Of a DNA stretch of 64,000 nucleotides, positions 43,666 through 53,419 are shown piece after piece. Source of the stretch: Falsiroseomonas oleicola (GTDB lineage Bacteria > Pseudomonadota > Alphaproteobacteria > Acetobacterales > Acetobacteraceae); contig NZ_JAERQM010000001.1 of assembly GCF_019029495.1 (NCBI RefSeq), positions 124,001-188,000 of the forward strand, given 5' to 3'. The translations under genes were made by a program, and so were the position numbers. The notes under the pieces were generated by a model, which worked only from the letters and a program-made list of their open reading frames with translations, was not told the origin of the DNA and did not search any database. Position 1 is the stretch's first letter. Each line of letters begins with the position of its first letter.

Positions 43666-45507
43666 GTGCAGAAAGAAATTCCCCGCGAGCGCAGTCACAT
43701 GCGAACGCTACTCACGCTTGCCCCCTATCTCTGGCCGAAGGGCGAGCCTGGCCTGCGGTTCCGGGTTGTCGCCAGCCTGGTGCTGCTGGTTTTCGCCAAG
43801 GCCGCCAATGTGGTGGTGCCGATTGCCTTCGCCCGCGCCGTCGATGCGCTGGCACCGCAGGTCGGGCCGGCGGCGACCATCGCCGTGGTGCCGATCGCGC
43901 TGGTGCTGGCCTATGGCCTGCTGCGCCTGACCAGCAGCGCCTTCAACGAGGCGCGCGACGCCATCTTCGTGAAGGTGCAGGCCCGGGCGACCCGGCGCAT
44001 CGCGCTTCAGGTGTTCCAGCACCTGCACGCCCTGTCGTTGCGCTTCCACCTGGACCGGCAGACCGGCGGCCTGTCCCGCGTGCTGGAACGCGGCACGCGC
44101 GGCATGACCTTCGTGCTGGACTTCCTGCTGTTCAACATCGTGCCCACCATCTTCGAGATCCTGCTGGTGGCGGCGATCCTGTGGGGGATGTTCGACTTCA
44201 CCTTCAGCGCCGTCATCATGGTGACGGTCGGCATCTACATCGCCTTCACCCTGATGTTCACCGAATGGCGCCTGCGCTTCCGCCGGGCGATGAACGACAC
44301 CGACACGGAGGCCAATACCCGCGCCGTCGACAGCCTGCTGAACTTCGAGACGGTGAAGTATTTTGGCAATGAGCGCCACGAGGCCCGCCGCTACGACGCC
44401 AGCCTGGAACGCTATGAGCGGGCCTATTCCCGGTCCGAGGTCAGCCTGAATGCGCTGAACTTCGGCCAGCAGTCCGTCATCGCCCTGGGCCTGACGGTGG
44501 TGATGATGATGGCGGCCAGCCGGGTCTCTGGCGGCGGGATGACCGTCGGCGACTTCGTGCTGGTCAATACCTACATGATCCAGTTGTTCCAGCCATTGAA
44601 CTTCCTGGGATTTGCCTATCGCGAGATCAAGCAGGGTCTGGTGGACATGGAGGCCATGTTCACCCTGATGCGGGAGGATCGGGAGATTGCAGATGCCCCC
44701 GACGCGCCCGCTTTGGTCGCCACGGGCGGGGAGGTGCGTTTCGAGGATGTCCGATTCGGCTATCGGCCGGACCGGGAAATCCTGAAGGGCGTCAGCTTCA
44801 CCGTGCCGCCGGGGCGGACGCTGGCCATCGTCGGCCCGACGGGCGCCGGCAAGTCCACCATCAGCCGCCTGCTGTTCCGCTTCTACGACGCGACCGGCGG
44901 CCGGGTGGTGATCGATGGGCAGGATGTGCGGGAAGTGCAGCAGGACAGCGTGCGGGCGGCGATCGGCGTGGTGCCGCAGGACACCGTGCTGTTCAATGAC
45001 AGTATCCGCTACAATATCGCCTATGGCCGCCCCGATGCGAGCCAGGAGGAGATCGAGGCCGCGGCCCGCGCCGCCCAGGTGCATGACTTCGTACTGCGCC
45101 TGCCGGATGGCTACGAGACCAAGGTGGGCGAGCGTGGCCTGAAGCTCTCGGGCGGGGAGAAGCAGCGGGTCGCCATCGCCCGCACCCTTCTGAAGAACCC
45201 GCGAATCGTCATCCTGGACGAGGCGACCAGCGCGCTGGATACCCGGACGGAACAGGATATCCAGACCGCGCTGCGCGATGCGGCGCGGGGCCGCACCACG
45301 CTGGTGATCGCCCACCGCCTGTCCACCGTGGTCGATGCCGACGAAATCCTGGTCTTGCAGGAAGGCCAGGTGGCCGAGCGTGGCCCGCATGCCGCGCTGA
45401 TCGCGGCCGATGGCCTCTATGCCGCCATGTGGCGCCGGCAGTCGGAGGCCGTGGCGGCCGCCGAAGCCGCCGCCGCCGCGCAGGCCGCTGCCGGATTGCC
45501 TGCCTGA
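43666..45507 (+). CDS. Atm1-like ABC exporter (fused membrane and ATPase domains)
   Basis: About 613 residues. Six membrane helices with the Atm1 hallmarks LRFHLDRQTGGLSRVLERGTRGM, DTDTEANTRAVDSLLNFETVKYFGNERHEARRYD and FQPLNFLGFAYREIKQGLVDME. The ATPase has Walker A GPTGAGKS, signature LSGGEKQR and Walker B RIVILDEATSALD. The family exports glutathione-linked sulfur or metal compounds. It ends in an Ala-rich tail. I prefer the GTG at 43666 (GGAG 6 nt upstream); ATG at 43699 is the alternative. Confidence 0.92.
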   Translation: MQKEIPRERSHMRTLLTLAPYLWPKGEPGLRFRVVASLVLLVFAKAANVVVPIAFARAVDALAPQVGPAATIAVVPIALVLAYGLLRLTSSAFNEARDAIFVKVQARATRRIALQVFQHLHALSLRFHLDRQTGGLSRVLERGTRGMTFVLDFLLFNIVPTIFEILLVAAILWGMFDFTFSAVIMVTVGIYIAFTLMFTEWRLRFRRAMNDTDTEANTRAVDSLLNFETVKYFGNERHEARRYDASLERYERAYSRSEVSLNALNFGQQSVIALGLTVVMMMAASRVSGGGMTVGDFVLVNTYMIQLFQPLNFLGFAYREIKQGLVDMEAMFTLMREDREIADAPDAPALVATGGEVRFEDVRFGYRPDREILKGVSFTVPPGRTLAIVGPTGAGKSTISRLLFRFYDATGGRVVIDGQDVREVQQDSVRAAIGVVPQDTVLFNDSIRYNIAYGRPDASQEEIEAAARAAQVHDFVLRLPDGYETKVGERGLKLSGGEKQRVAIARTLLKNPRIVILDEATSALDTRTEQDIQTALRDAARGRTTLVIAHRLSTVVDADEILVLQEGQVAERGPHAALIAADGLYAAMWRRQSEAVAAAEAAAAAQAAAGLPA

Positions 45508-45586
45508 CCATCAGGATAGGGCGCGTGCGAGGGGTTTCCTCGCCGCGCTGTCCTGCCTATGTCCCGATCCATTGAGGAGGCCACCT

Positions 45587-45856
45587 ATGCAGTTCGACCC
45601 CCAGGGCGTGGCCCCGGAAGACCTGAGCCACGCCGGCTCGGTGGTGGACAAGGCCATCGAATACATGCTCGAGCAGGGCATCACGCCGATTTCCATCGCC
45701 TCCGCCCTTCTGGGTGGTTCGCTGGGCATGCTGGCGCGCAGCATGGATGACCGGGCCGTGGCTGGCGTGCTGCGCAGCGCCCTGGCCTCCGTCGAGGGCG
45801 GGGAGCTGGCGGAGATGCGCCGCGCCGCGGCGGAAGGGCAGAGCGGCGGAAATTGA
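45587..45856 (+). CDS. Small conserved-looking hypothetical protein
   Basis: 89 residues. FDPQGVAPEDLSHAGSVVDKAIEYMLEQGITPISIASALLGGSLGMLARSMDD looks helical and folded, ending in an Ala/Glu-rich helix. I recognise no family. GAGGAGG lies 7 nt before the ATG, a strong ribosome site, and the gene sits in a 505-bp gap between the exporter and rpmB that is otherwise empty. There is no signal or clear membrane segment. Confidence 0.65.
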   Translation: MQFDPQGVAPEDLSHAGSVVDKAIEYMLEQGITPISIASALLGGSLGMLARSMDDRAVAGVLRSALASVEGGELAEMRRAAAEGQSGGN

Positions 45857-45899
45857 CGCCGCACTGCCGTCGCAAGGCTGTCACGATCGGGCAGCGGAC

Positions 45900-45928
45900 T
45901 TGACGAGTGGGGCGTGATCCGCGATAGG
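45900..45928 (+). promoter_or_regulatory. Probable rpmB promoter
   Basis: TTGACG (45900-45905), 17-bp spacer, GATAGG (45923-45928), about 85 bp before the rpmB ATG. The -35 is close to consensus; the -10 keeps only the central ATA. Placement suits a housekeeping sigma-70 promoter. Confidence 0.5.
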
Positions 45929-46012
45929 CCCCGCTCCGGACCACCTCCGCGCGCGGCCGCCTGGCCCCTTCGGCCCAGGACCCGCGCGTGCGCTTTTCGG
46001 GATTGATGTGTC

Positions 46013-46309
46013 ATGGCCCGCCGCTGCGGTATTACCGGCAAGGGCGTGCTGACGGGTAACAACGTCAGCCACGCGAACAACAAGACGCGCCGGCGTTTCC
46101 TGCCGAACATGCAGGAGACATCGTTCTTCTCCGACATCCTCGGCACGCCCGTGCGGATGCGCCTGTCGGTCAACGGCATTCGCACCGTCGAGCACAATGG
46201 CGGCCTGGACTCCTTCCTGCTCGGCACGCCGAATCGCCGCCTGCCGGTCGAGGCGCAGGTGCTGAAGCGCCGGCTGGAGCGCGCGCGGGACAAGAAGGCC
46301 GCGGCCTGA
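46013..46309 (+). CDS. rpmB: 50S ribosomal protein L28
   Basis: 98 residues. [34 protein letters not shown] is the L28 N-terminus, with [10 protein letters not shown]-type sequence and a basic C-terminus ([15 protein letters not shown]). The 98-residue form is usual in alphaproteobacteria. rpmG is not adjacent. It has its own probable promoter. Confidence 0.97.
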   Translation: MARRCGITGKGVLTGNNVSHANNKTRRRFLPNMQETSFFSDILGTPVRMRLSVNGIRTVEHNGGLDSFLLGTPNRRLPVEAQVLKRRLERARDKKAAA

Positions 46310-46425
46310 TCCTGCGGGCGGGGACTGCCCTCGCCCCCCCTCTGCCTCCCGTGTCACGTTTTCGTTACTTCCGGGCGGTGTGGCATTAAGGGATTGGCAA
46401 GGGTGATCGCGGCAAACTCGCCGCG

Positions 46426-47229
46426 ATGTGGACCACCACCACCTTTGCCGCGGCTTTGCTGCTCAGTGGCCCTCTGATCGCCCTGGGCCTGTGGGTGCAT
46501 GGCGCTCTTGCGGGAGCGCGCCAGCGGGTTGCCTCGGCGGAGAGGCTCGCTGCGGCGCGCGGTCGCTGCCTGTCTCTGGCAGCGCAGGAGTTGCGAGGCC
46601 CCGGCCTCGCCCTGATGGCCGCGGCGGACCATTCCGATCTGGTGCGGCCAAGCCAGGACAATCCTATTGAGGCCGTCGCACAGCAATTGCTGCGACTCGC
46701 CGACGACCTGGCCGATTTCGCCACGGAACCCGCACCGCGCACGCTGCATGAGGCCCCTGCTTTGCTCGGCCCGGTGGTGGATGCCGCCATCGCCAATGTC
46801 GCCGCCCAGCTCCGTCCCGGTCAGCGCCACTGGAAGATCACGCCGGAACTGCGCAGCCTGCGGGTGCAGGCCGACCGTCGCGCGCTGGAAGGGGCGCTCT
46901 CCGCCTTGCTGCGACGCGCCGCGCGCCATTCGCGGGACGGCGATGTGGTTGCCCTGCGCCATGTGCTGGGCGCCGAGACGGTGGCCATCATCGTCGAGGA
47001 TGAGGGGGATGGCCTGCCCGCCCAGGACCTGGTGACGGAGACCGCCAGCGGTCTCCAGCATGGCATGGTCGGCACGGCCAATGGCACGCGCGGACTTGAT
47101 CTGGGCCTGACGCTCGCGCGTTCACTCGCCGTGGCGCATGGCGGCGATATCCGGCTGGAAAGCGCGCCGGGAATCGGCGCACGGGCGTGGCTCACACTGC
47201 CCAGCACCAGGGTGCTGGGGCCGGCATGA
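46426..47229 (+). CDS. Histidine-kinase-like ATPase lacking the phospho-acceptor His
   Basis: 267 residues. One N-terminal membrane helix (FAAALLLSGPLIALGLWVHGAL), then a dimerisation-like region and an HATPase domain: VQADRRALEGALSALLRRAARHS (N box; Asn replaced), VEDEGDGLP (G1) and TRGLDLGLTLARSLAVAHGGDIRLESAPGIGARAWLTLP (G2). The expected H-box SHELRTP reads AQELRGP, with Gln54 where His should be, so it is unlikely to autophosphorylate normally. No response regulator adjoins. Confidence 0.7.
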   Translation: MWTTTTFAAALLLSGPLIALGLWVHGALAGARQRVASAERLAAARGRCLSLAAQELRGPGLALMAAADHSDLVRPSQDNPIEAVAQQLLRLADDLADFATEPAPRTLHEAPALLGPVVDAAIANVAAQLRPGQRHWKITPELRSLRVQADRRALEGALSALLRRAARHSRDGDVVALRHVLGAETVAIIVEDEGDGLPAQDLVTETASGLQHGMVGTANGTRGLDLGLTLARSLAVAHGGDIRLESAPGIGARAWLTLPSTRVLGPA

Positions 47230-48171
47230 CTACGGTTCCAGCGTGAAGAGCAGCAGGATGGTGGCCTGCAGGATGCTCTCATTGTCATCCGAGATCACGG
47301 CGACCAGCAGCCGCCCCCGCCAGGGCAGGACGGCGACACCCTCGTAGTTGTCGACCGGCAGCGGCGCGGCGAAGCGCAACAATTCCTCCCCTTGCAGCAC
47401 CGGGGCCGACCAGGCGGAGGGCGCCAGGCGCACCAGCCGGCCGGAGAACCCGCCGAACAGGCTGAACCCACGTTCCAGCACCAGCGCCCCACCATCGGGC
47501 AGTGCCGCCGCGTCCACAGGGTCGAGTCGCGGGGCCGGGCGGTAGGAAAGGCGCTGCCAGGCCCCCGGCCGACCGATCCAGCCCTGCCGGTCCGCGGGCG
47601 CATTGGGCGGCGCCAGCCCCTCGGACAAGGCAAACCAGCGCCCATCCGCCAGCACGGTCAGGGATTCCAGCGCCGCATTTCTTGGCGAGCGTTCCAGGCC
47701 AGGGGGCGGCGGCACTTCCCGCCCCGGCCCAGCCAGGTCGCGATGCTGCTGGATGCGGTGGCGGCGCTCGAATCCGATCAGCCAGGACCCGTCCGGCAGC
47801 CGCGCCAGTGCCTCCGCATCTCCATTCGTTCCCGACAAGGGGCGCCCTGCGCTATCGCGCAGCGGGCCGCTGCGCAGCTGTGACAGGGCCCGCGGCCGGC
47901 CAGCTTCATCCAATGCCAGCCGCATCTGCACGAAACGGCCACGGTCGCTGATGGTGGTCAGTGTGAGGTCCGGCGCCAGATGCAGGCCGGACAGCCCGCC
48001 AAAGCCCAGCACGCCGGTATTGATCCGCAGCCCACCCAGCAGACGCAGCGGCCCTGGCGGCAGTTCCGGCAGGTCCAGCCGACGGGTGAGCGCGGGACCT
48101 TCCGCGCTGCCGGCACAGCCGGGCAGCGCGGCGAAAGCCGCCGCAAGGGCGGCGCGGCGGTGGAAGATCAG
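47230..48171 (-). CDS. Phytase-like esterase domain lipoprotein, probable CTG start
   Basis: The core ([96 protein letters not shown] and [25 protein letters not shown]) matches the esterase-like activity of phytase family. An internal GTG at 48012 would remove the start of the domain. Reading upstream in frame gives [19 protein letters not shown], a lipoprotein signal with lipobox LPGC. It begins at a CTG (48171) that overlaps the cobT stop as CTGA. No ATG, GTG or TTG fits, so a CTG start or a lost start codon is likely. Confidence 0.7.
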   Translation of the reverse strand: MIFHRRAALAAAFAALPGCAGSAEGPALTRRLDLPELPPGPLRLLGGLRINTGVLGFGGLSGLHLAPDLTLTTISDRGRFVQMRLALDEAGRPRALSQLRSGPLRDSAGRPLSGTNGDAEALARLPDGSWLIGFERRHRIQQHRDLAGPGREVPPPPGLERSPRNAALESLTVLADGRWFALSEGLAPPNAPADRQGWIGRPGAWQRLSYRPAPRLDPVDAAALPDGGALVLERGFSLFGGFSGRLVRLAPSAWSAPVLQGEELLRFAAPLPVDNYEGVAVLPWRGRLLVAVISDDNESILQATILLLFTLEP

Positions 48172-50036
48172 GCGATCTGCGCCGCGCGTTCCGAGGAAGC
48201 CCGCTGCCAGGCCATCGCCGCATCCTCGTCGAACAGTTCGGCGAGCTTCTTCATCATGGTGCCGCCCAACTCCTCGGCATCCACGATGGTCACGGCGCGG
48301 CGGTAGTAGCGGGTGACGTCGTGGCCGATGCCGATGGCGATCAACTCCACGGCCTCCCGCCCCTCGATCTCCCCGATCACCTTGCGCAGGTGGCGTTCCA
48401 GGTAGTTGCCCGGGTTCACGGACAGGGTGCTGTCATCCACCGGCGCGCCATCCGAGATCACCATCAGGATGCGGCGATGCTCGGTGCGGGTCAGCAGGCG
48501 CCTATAGGCCCATTCCAGCGCCTCGCCGTCGATGTTCTCCTTCAGCAGCCCCTCGCGCAGCATCAGCCCGAGATTCTTGCGGGCACGGCGCCAGGGGGCG
48601 TCGGCGGACTTGTAGATCACGTGGCGCAGGTCGTTCAGGCGACCCGGATTGCGCGGCTTGCCTTCCTGCACCCAACGCTCGCGGGACTGGCCGCCCTTCC
48701 AGGCGCGGGTGGTGAAGCCGAGGATCTCGGTCTTCACTGCGCAGCGTTCCAGCGTGCGGGCCAGGATGTCGCAGCACATGGCGGCGACGGTGATCGGCCG
48801 GCCGCGCATGGAGCCCGAATTGTCGATCAGCAGCGTCACCACGGTGTCGCGGAAATCGGCCTCCCGCTCCCGCTTGTAGGACAGCGACTGCATCGGGTTC
48901 ACCACGACGCGGGCCAGCCGCGCCACGTCCAGCAACCCTTCCTCCAGGTCGAATTCCCAGGCGCGCTGCTGCTGCGCCATCAGCCGGCGCTGCAGGCGAT
49001 TCGCCAGCTTGGAAACCACCCCTTGCAGATGCGAAAGCTGCTGGTCGAGTTGCTGGCGCAGACGCGCCAACTCCTCCGCATCACACAGGTCGTCGGCCTC
49101 CACCACCTCGTCGAAGGCCTTGTTATAGGCGCGGTAGACGGAGGCATCGTCGGTGGCCGGCACTTCCTTGCGCTGCTGCGGGCCGCCGGGGCGGTCGTCG
49201 CCCTCGGCCGCGGCGCCTTCCTCCTCGCCTTCCTCGCCGTCATCCTCGGCGCTGTCGCCCTGCATGGTCTCGGGCTGGGCACCGAGCATGCTCTCGGTGT
49301 CCTGGGCCTGGGATTCACCCTCGCCGGACTGGTCCTGCTGCGAGGTGGTCTCACCGCCCTCGCCTTCCTCCTCATCCTGCTCGGCCTCGGTCTCCACCTC
49401 GGCCTCGGCCAGGTCGAGCGCAGCCAGCAGCTTGCGCGCGGCGCGGCCAAAGGCGTCCTGGTCGCCGCTCTTGTCGGCCATTTCCTTCAGCGCGGATTCG
49501 GCGGATTCGCCGATGGTGTCGCGCCACATCTCCAGAATGCGCTGCGCCGGGGCCGGGGCCGGCTGGCCGGAAAGCCTTTCGCGGGCCAGCAGGCCCAGCG
49601 CGGCGGCCAAGGGCAACTGGTCCTTCCGCGTCATACGGTCGTAGCCTTCCGACTCGCACTGGTCGGTCAGGCGGGCGCGCAGATTGGCGGCGACGCCGGA
49701 CATATGCTGACTGCCCACCACTTCGACGCGCACATCCTCCAGCGCATCGAACACCTCCCGCGCCTCGCGGCGAGCGGGGATGCGGTTGGCGTGCACGCCC
49801 TCATCATGGTGGCGCAGCTTCAGGGCGATGGCGTCCGCGGCGCCGCGCAGCTTGGCCATTTCGGCCGGCGGCAGGGCGCGGGTCGGCAGCGGCAGGCGGG
49901 CGCGCTTGCCGGCGAGGCCGGAGGGGCCGGGCTGGTAGGCGACCTGCACTTCCGGCTGGCGGGCGATGGCGCGCACGGCGCCCGCGGTGGCGCGCTTGAA
50001 TTCTTCCTGCCGCGTCTGGTCGGGCTTGCCGGTCAC
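48168..50036 (-). CDS. cobT: Cobaltochelatase subunit CobT
   Basis: 622 residues. Part of the ATP-dependent CobNST complex that inserts cobalt into hydrogenobyrinate diamide in aerobic cobalamin synthesis. The middle is a long acidic linker (about residues 210-290), and the C-terminal von Willebrand A domain has the MIDAS motif [13 protein letters not shown] plus [14 protein letters not shown]-type sequence. The GTG at 50036 follows TAGGAAG. cobT normally follows cobS directly; here a foreign gene intervenes. Confidence 0.95.
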   Translation of the reverse strand: MTGKPDQTRQEEFKRATAGAVRAIARQPEVQVAYQPGPSGLAGKRARLPLPTRALPPAEMAKLRGAADAIALKLRHHDEGVHANRIPARREAREVFDALEDVRVEVVGSQHMSGVAANLRARLTDQCESEGYDRMTRKDQLPLAAALGLLARERLSGQPAPAPAQRILEMWRDTIGESAESALKEMADKSGDQDAFGRAARKLLAALDLAEAEVETEAEQDEEEGEGGETTSQQDQSGEGESQAQDTESMLGAQPETMQGDSAEDDGEEGEEEGAAAEGDDRPGGPQQRKEVPATDDASVYRAYNKAFDEVVEADDLCDAEELARLRQQLDQQLSHLQGVVSKLANRLQRRLMAQQQRAWEFDLEEGLLDVARLARVVVNPMQSLSYKREREADFRDTVVTLLIDNSGSMRGRPITVAAMCCDILARTLERCAVKTEILGFTTRAWKGGQSRERWVQEGKPRNPGRLNDLRHVIYKSADAPWRRARKNLGLMLREGLLKENIDGEALEWAYRRLLTRTEHRRILMVISDGAPVDDSTLSVNPGNYLERHLRKVIGEIEGREAVELIAIGIGHDVTRYYRRAVTIVDAEELGGTMMKKLAELFDEDAAMAWQRASSERAAQIA

Positions 50037-50077
50037 CTTCCTACCTTCTCACTTAATTTGCTGGCACCCTAGAATGC

Positions 50078-50656
50078 TTAAAGAAGCTGGAGACTGCTAG
50101 CAGACAAAGTTCGGAACTCATGAACATACGCTTCAAGCGAAATAGAAATACCGCGGTCAATAAAGGCGACCTCGTTGCGCCATCCCTTGTCCTGAGATTT
50201 AATCAGCGGCGGAACATAATCCGCATCGCCCGCAACCAGGACAATTGTTGACGGCCCCTGCTGCGTATAGATTGTTTCCATAATCTCCACAATAAGATAC
50301 GCATCATCCTGCTTGGATCTGTTACCCGTGCCAAGATACCCGCGCCTAACGACAAAACCCTTGCTCTCAGCAGCCTTCCAGAAACTATCATCGTCGGGGA
50401 TTACGCCCGCAATGTAAGCACTACCAACAGCGCGAGTGTTCCCATTCGAGTCCTTTGCGACTTCCATCAACAGTCGACCAAAATCTATTCTATAGGAACG
50501 CCCGCCCTCATTATTCCGTATCCCGTAAAATAAATTTTGGTCGTCTACAAAAACATGGACCACACCATTTGCGAGATCTTGGTGCTGAGCAGCCCGCCCA
50601 ACTCTTTTGGTAGCTTGGCCAGATGATTTCTTAATTTTCTTCGCTTTGCCGGCCAT
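50078..50656 (-). CDS. NYN-domain (LabA/DUF88-type) protein inserted between cobS and cobT
   Basis: 192 residues. A basic Lys-rich N-terminus precedes a PIN-like NYN fold: GVVHVFVDDQNLFYGIRN (first acidic motif DDQN), IPDDDSFWKAAESKGFVVRRGYLGTGNRSKQDDAYLIVEIMETIY (second, QDDAYLIV) and STIVLVAGDADYVPPLIKSQDKGW (third, GDADY). NYN proteins are putative RNases. The DNA is far richer in A+T than its neighbours, with rare codons such as ATA and AGA. GGGGGAG lies 7 nt before the ATG. It splits cobST, indicating recent acquisition. Confidence 0.85.
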   Translation of the reverse strand: MAGKAKKIKKSSGQATKRVGRAAQHQDLANGVVHVFVDDQNLFYGIRNNEGGRSYRIDFGRLLMEVAKDSNGNTRAVGSAYIAGVIPDDDSFWKAAESKGFVVRRGYLGTGNRSKQDDAYLIVEIMETIYTQQGPSTIVLVAGDADYVPPLIKSQDKGWRNEVAFIDRGISISLEAYVHEFRTLSASSLQLL

Positions 50657-50691
50657 AGCTGCACTCCCCCAAGATCAAGCTAGTGGATAAC

Positions 50692-51723
50692 TCACCCCGC
50701 CTTGCGCAGCGAGCTGCCGGTCGGCAGTTCCTCGTTGAAGCAGCGCTGATAGTATTCGGCGACGGTGCCGCGCTCGGCCTCGTCGCACTTGTTCAGGAAG
50801 GTCATGCGGAAGGCGAAGCCGATATCGCCGAAGATCCGCACATTCTCCGCCCAGGTGATGACGGTGCGCGGGGACATGACGGTGGAGATGTCGCCGGCGA
50901 TGAAGCCGGCGCGGGTCAGGTCGGCCAGCGCCACCATGGCCTCCGTCTGGCGCTTCATCTTCGCGTCCTTGTCGTCCCAGCCGAGCTTGGCCATGACGAT
51001 CGCGGTTTCCTGCGCATGCGGCAGGTAGTTCAGCGTGGCCACCAGGTTCCAACGGTCCATCTGACCTTGGTTGATCTGCTGCGTGCCATGATACAGGCCG
51101 GTCGTGTCGCCCAAGCCGACCGTGTTCGCCGTGGCAAACAGGCGAAACATCGGATGCGGGCGGATCACCTTGTTCTGGTCGAGCAGGGTCAGCTTGCCCT
51201 CCACCTCCAGCACGCGCTGGATCACGAACATGACGTCCGGGCGGCCGGCATCGTATTCGTCGAAGACCAGCGCGCAGGGGTGCTGCAGGGCCCAGGGCAG
51301 GATGCCTTCACGGAATTCCGTGATCTGCTTCCCGTCCTTCAACACGATGGCGTCCTTGCCGATCAGGTCGATGCGGGAAATGTGGCTGTCCAGGTTCACG
51401 CGGATGCAGGGCCAGTTCAGCCGTGCCGCCACCTGTTCGATATGCGTGGACTTGCCGGTGCCGTGATAGCCCTGGACCATCACGCGGCGGTTGAAGGCGA
51501 AGCCGGCCACAATGGCCAACGTCGTCTCACGGTCGAAGCGGTAGGTGCTGTCGATCTCCGGCACGTGCTCGGTGCGGCGGCTGAAGGCGGGCACCACCAT
51601 GTCGCTATCGATACCGAAGACGTCGCGCACGGCGAGCTTGATATCCGGCTGGTCGATCGCGGAGGTGGGGTTGATCTCGGCGAGGCTGGCGGCCTTGTTC
51701 ATATCTCGGTCCGGCTGTGACAT
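50692..51723 (-). CDS. cobS: Cobaltochelatase subunit CobS (AAA+ ATPase)
   Basis: 343 residues. [33 protein letters not shown] is the CobS N-terminus; Walker A GYHGTGKS (85-92), Walker [10 protein letters not shown] (152-160), [31 protein letters not shown] sensor region and the C-terminal lid. It drives cobalt insertion with CobT and CobN. The ATG at 51723 is chosen; a TTG nine bases upstream is less likely. cobN is not in the window. Confidence 0.95.
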   Translation of the reverse strand: MSQPDRDMNKAASLAEINPTSAIDQPDIKLAVRDVFGIDSDMVVPAFSRRTEHVPEIDSTYRFDRETTLAIVAGFAFNRRVMVQGYHGTGKSTHIEQVAARLNWPCIRVNLDSHISRIDLIGKDAIVLKDGKQITEFREGILPWALQHPCALVFDEYDAGRPDVMFVIQRVLEVEGKLTLLDQNKVIRPHPMFRLFATANTVGLGDTTGLYHGTQQINQGQMDRWNLVATLNYLPHAQETAIVMAKLGWDDKDAKMKRQTEAMVALADLTRAGFIAGDISTVMSPRTVITWAENVRIFGDIGFAFRMTFLNKCDEAERGTVAEYYQRCFNEELPTGSSLRKAG

Positions 51724-51757
51724 CGATTGCAATCCTAAGGCGCCCAGGCGGGCGCGG

Positions 51758-52366
51758 CTACCCGGCAGAAGCGGGTGCGGGCATCGCTTTGCCCGGAAGT
51801 TTACGTCGGACGAGGCTGTAGGCGCGATTGATGTCCTTCAGCCGCTCCTCCGCCTGGCGATCGCCGCCATTGGCATCGGGGTGGTAACGCTTGGCGAGTT
51901 CCTTGTAACGCGTGCGCAGCGCCAGGGAATCGATGGGCCAGCCGAGGCCCAGCACATCCAGCGCGGCGCGCAGCTCCGCCGGCGGCTCATCCGGCCGCGG
52001 CTGGCGGGCACGGCGCTGGGCATGCAGCGGGGTCGCGCCGAGCACGCCCAGCGGATCGCGCAGCGCCTCCGTATCGAAGGGATTGGCGCCACCCAGCCGG
52101 CCGAGCGGCCAGGTCGGCCGCTGCCAGCCGCTGTCGGAGCGCAGATTGGCCTCGATCTCGCCAGCGCTCATGCCCTTGTAGTAGTCCCAGGCCCGGTTAT
52201 AGGCGCGCACATGTTCCAGGCAGAACCATCGATACTCATTGAGCGTCTTGCGGTCGCGCGGAGCGCGGTAGTCGCCGGCCGCGGCACAGCCCGGCTGCTC
52301 GCAGAGCCGCACCGGCGCCTCCGGCTCCGCGGTCAGTGTTCCGATGCGGTCGCCACGTCGCGCCAT
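51758..52366 (-). CDS. DnaJ-domain protein
   Basis: 202 residues. The C-terminal J domain reads [45 protein letters not shown], with the HPD motif for DnaK stimulation. The N-terminal part has two Cys pairs ([13 protein letters not shown] and [11 protein letters not shown]) that may bind zinc. This layout upstream of cobS is common in alphaproteobacteria (established pattern, from memory). The start is the ATG at 52366, divergent from bolA. Confidence 0.9.
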   Translation of the reverse strand: MARRGDRIGTLTAEPEAPVRLCEQPGCAAAGDYRAPRDRKTLNEYRWFCLEHVRAYNRAWDYYKGMSAGEIEANLRSDSGWQRPTWPLGRLGGANPFDTEALRDPLGVLGATPLHAQRRARQPRPDEPPAELRAALDVLGLGWPIDSLALRTRYKELAKRYHPDANGGDRQAEERLKDINRAYSLVRRKLPGKAMPAPASAG

Positions 52367-52479
52367 GCGGGTCTTATGGTCGTCGCATTTCCCCGGCGCA
52401 AGCGGGCGGCGCGCATCGGGGCCATGCCTGGCCGGACCATGGCGGAACTGGCGAGCCATCCCATATGCAAAAGGAATAC

Positions 52480-52761
52480 ATGATGAGCCGAGCCGAGCGG
52501 ATCGCAGCAAGGCTGCGCGAGACCTTCGCCGCGGCGGAGGTCGTCGTGCAGGACGACAGTGCCCAGCATGCCGGCCATGCCGGCGCCCGGCCGGGTGGGG
52601 AGACGCATTATTCGGTGCGCATCGTCTCCCCTGCCTTCAGCGGACTCAACCGCGTCGCCCGGTCCCGCGCCGCGCATGAGGCGCTGGCGGCGGAATTCGA
52701 CACCGGGCTGCATGCGCTATCGCTGAGGCTGCTGACGCCGGAGGAGGCGGCGAAGGGCTGA
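52480..52761 (+). CDS. bolA: BolA-family protein
   Basis: 93 residues. The BolA fold is recognisable: AERIAARLRETFAAAEVVVQDDSAQHAGHAG, then GETHYSVRIVSPAFSGLNRVARSRAAHEALAAEF and LHALSLRLLTPEEA. BolA proteins partner monothiol glutaredoxins in Fe-S handling; the His in HAGH is a cluster-ligand candidate. AAGGA precedes the ATG at 52480 by 5 nt and the ATG at 52483 by 8 nt. Confidence 0.93.
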   Translation: MMSRAERIAARLRETFAAAEVVVQDDSAQHAGHAGARPGGETHYSVRIVSPAFSGLNRVARSRAAHEALAAEFDTGLHALSLRLLTPEEAAKG

Positions 52762-52765
52762 AACC

Positions 52766-53350
52766 CTACTCCGCGCCGCCACCCTCCCGATGCCGCCGCA
52801 CCACCGGGCTGTCTTCGGCATAGGCGTAGCAGCTTCCGATCGGCAGTCGCCGCGGCGGCGGGGCTTCGGAGGTGTCGCCGGCCGCGATCGCCGCCGCACG
52901 CCTCGCACGGTCGCGGCGCCACTTCCAGGGGGCGATGGTCTGGTAGGCCACCGTCGCCATCTGGGCCATCACCTCCCGCAGATGGGTGCAGCCGAGCACG
53001 CCGCCGACCCGTTCCTTCACCGCCCGGTTGAAGCCCGGGCCGATGGAAACGCCGGCCAGGCGGCTCATGCTCTGCGCGGCCTTGGGGCAGATCTCATAGG
53101 GGGTGAAGTCGGAAACGGCCTCGCAGGCGTGGATCATCATCGCCTCATCCACGGTCAGGCGCACCCACATGCCGTGCAACTGGTCGCCGGGCGCCAGCGT
53201 GCCGCGGTCCATGTTGTCGAAGGGGTAGGACTTGGTGTCGACGAGATGCGCCTCGATGTCGAACAGCCCATCGGTGCGCTGATAGCCATCCAGGGTGATC
53301 TGGCGGCGGTGCAGCGGAACGCGCGGAACCTCGGGCTCGGGAAGCGGCAT
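52766..53350 (-). CDS. DUF2889 protein
   Basis: 194 residues. LHRRQITLDGYQRTDGLFDIEAHLVDTKSYPF, GDQLHGMWVRLTVDEAMMIHACEAVSDFTPYEICP and GVSIGPGFNRAVKERVGGVLGCTHLREVMAQMATVAYQT match DUF2889, of unknown function. The start is either the ATG at 53350 or one at 53398. Convergent with bolA, 4 bp between stops. Confidence 0.82.
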   Translation of the reverse strand: MPLPEPEVPRVPLHRRQITLDGYQRTDGLFDIEAHLVDTKSYPFDNMDRGTLAPGDQLHGMWVRLTVDEAMMIHACEAVSDFTPYEICPKAAQSMSRLAGVSIGPGFNRAVKERVGGVLGCTHLREVMAQMATVAYQTIAPWKWRRDRARRAAAIAAGDTSEAPPPRRLPIGSCYAYAEDSPVVRRHREGGGAE

Positions 53351-53419
53351 CGGGCAGGGGATCCCCGGATGGTGCAGTGCAGCGCCCGGGTATCGCATGC
53401 GTTTGCCAGTACAGGAAGG

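Noticed and set aside
48321-50072. 583-codon open frame antisense to cobT
   Set aside because: Covers the CobT acidic linker and VWA domain in reverse; no recognisable domain.
50037-50691. Direct repeats flanking the NYN gene
   Set aside because: No convincing repeat was found on comparing both sides by eye.
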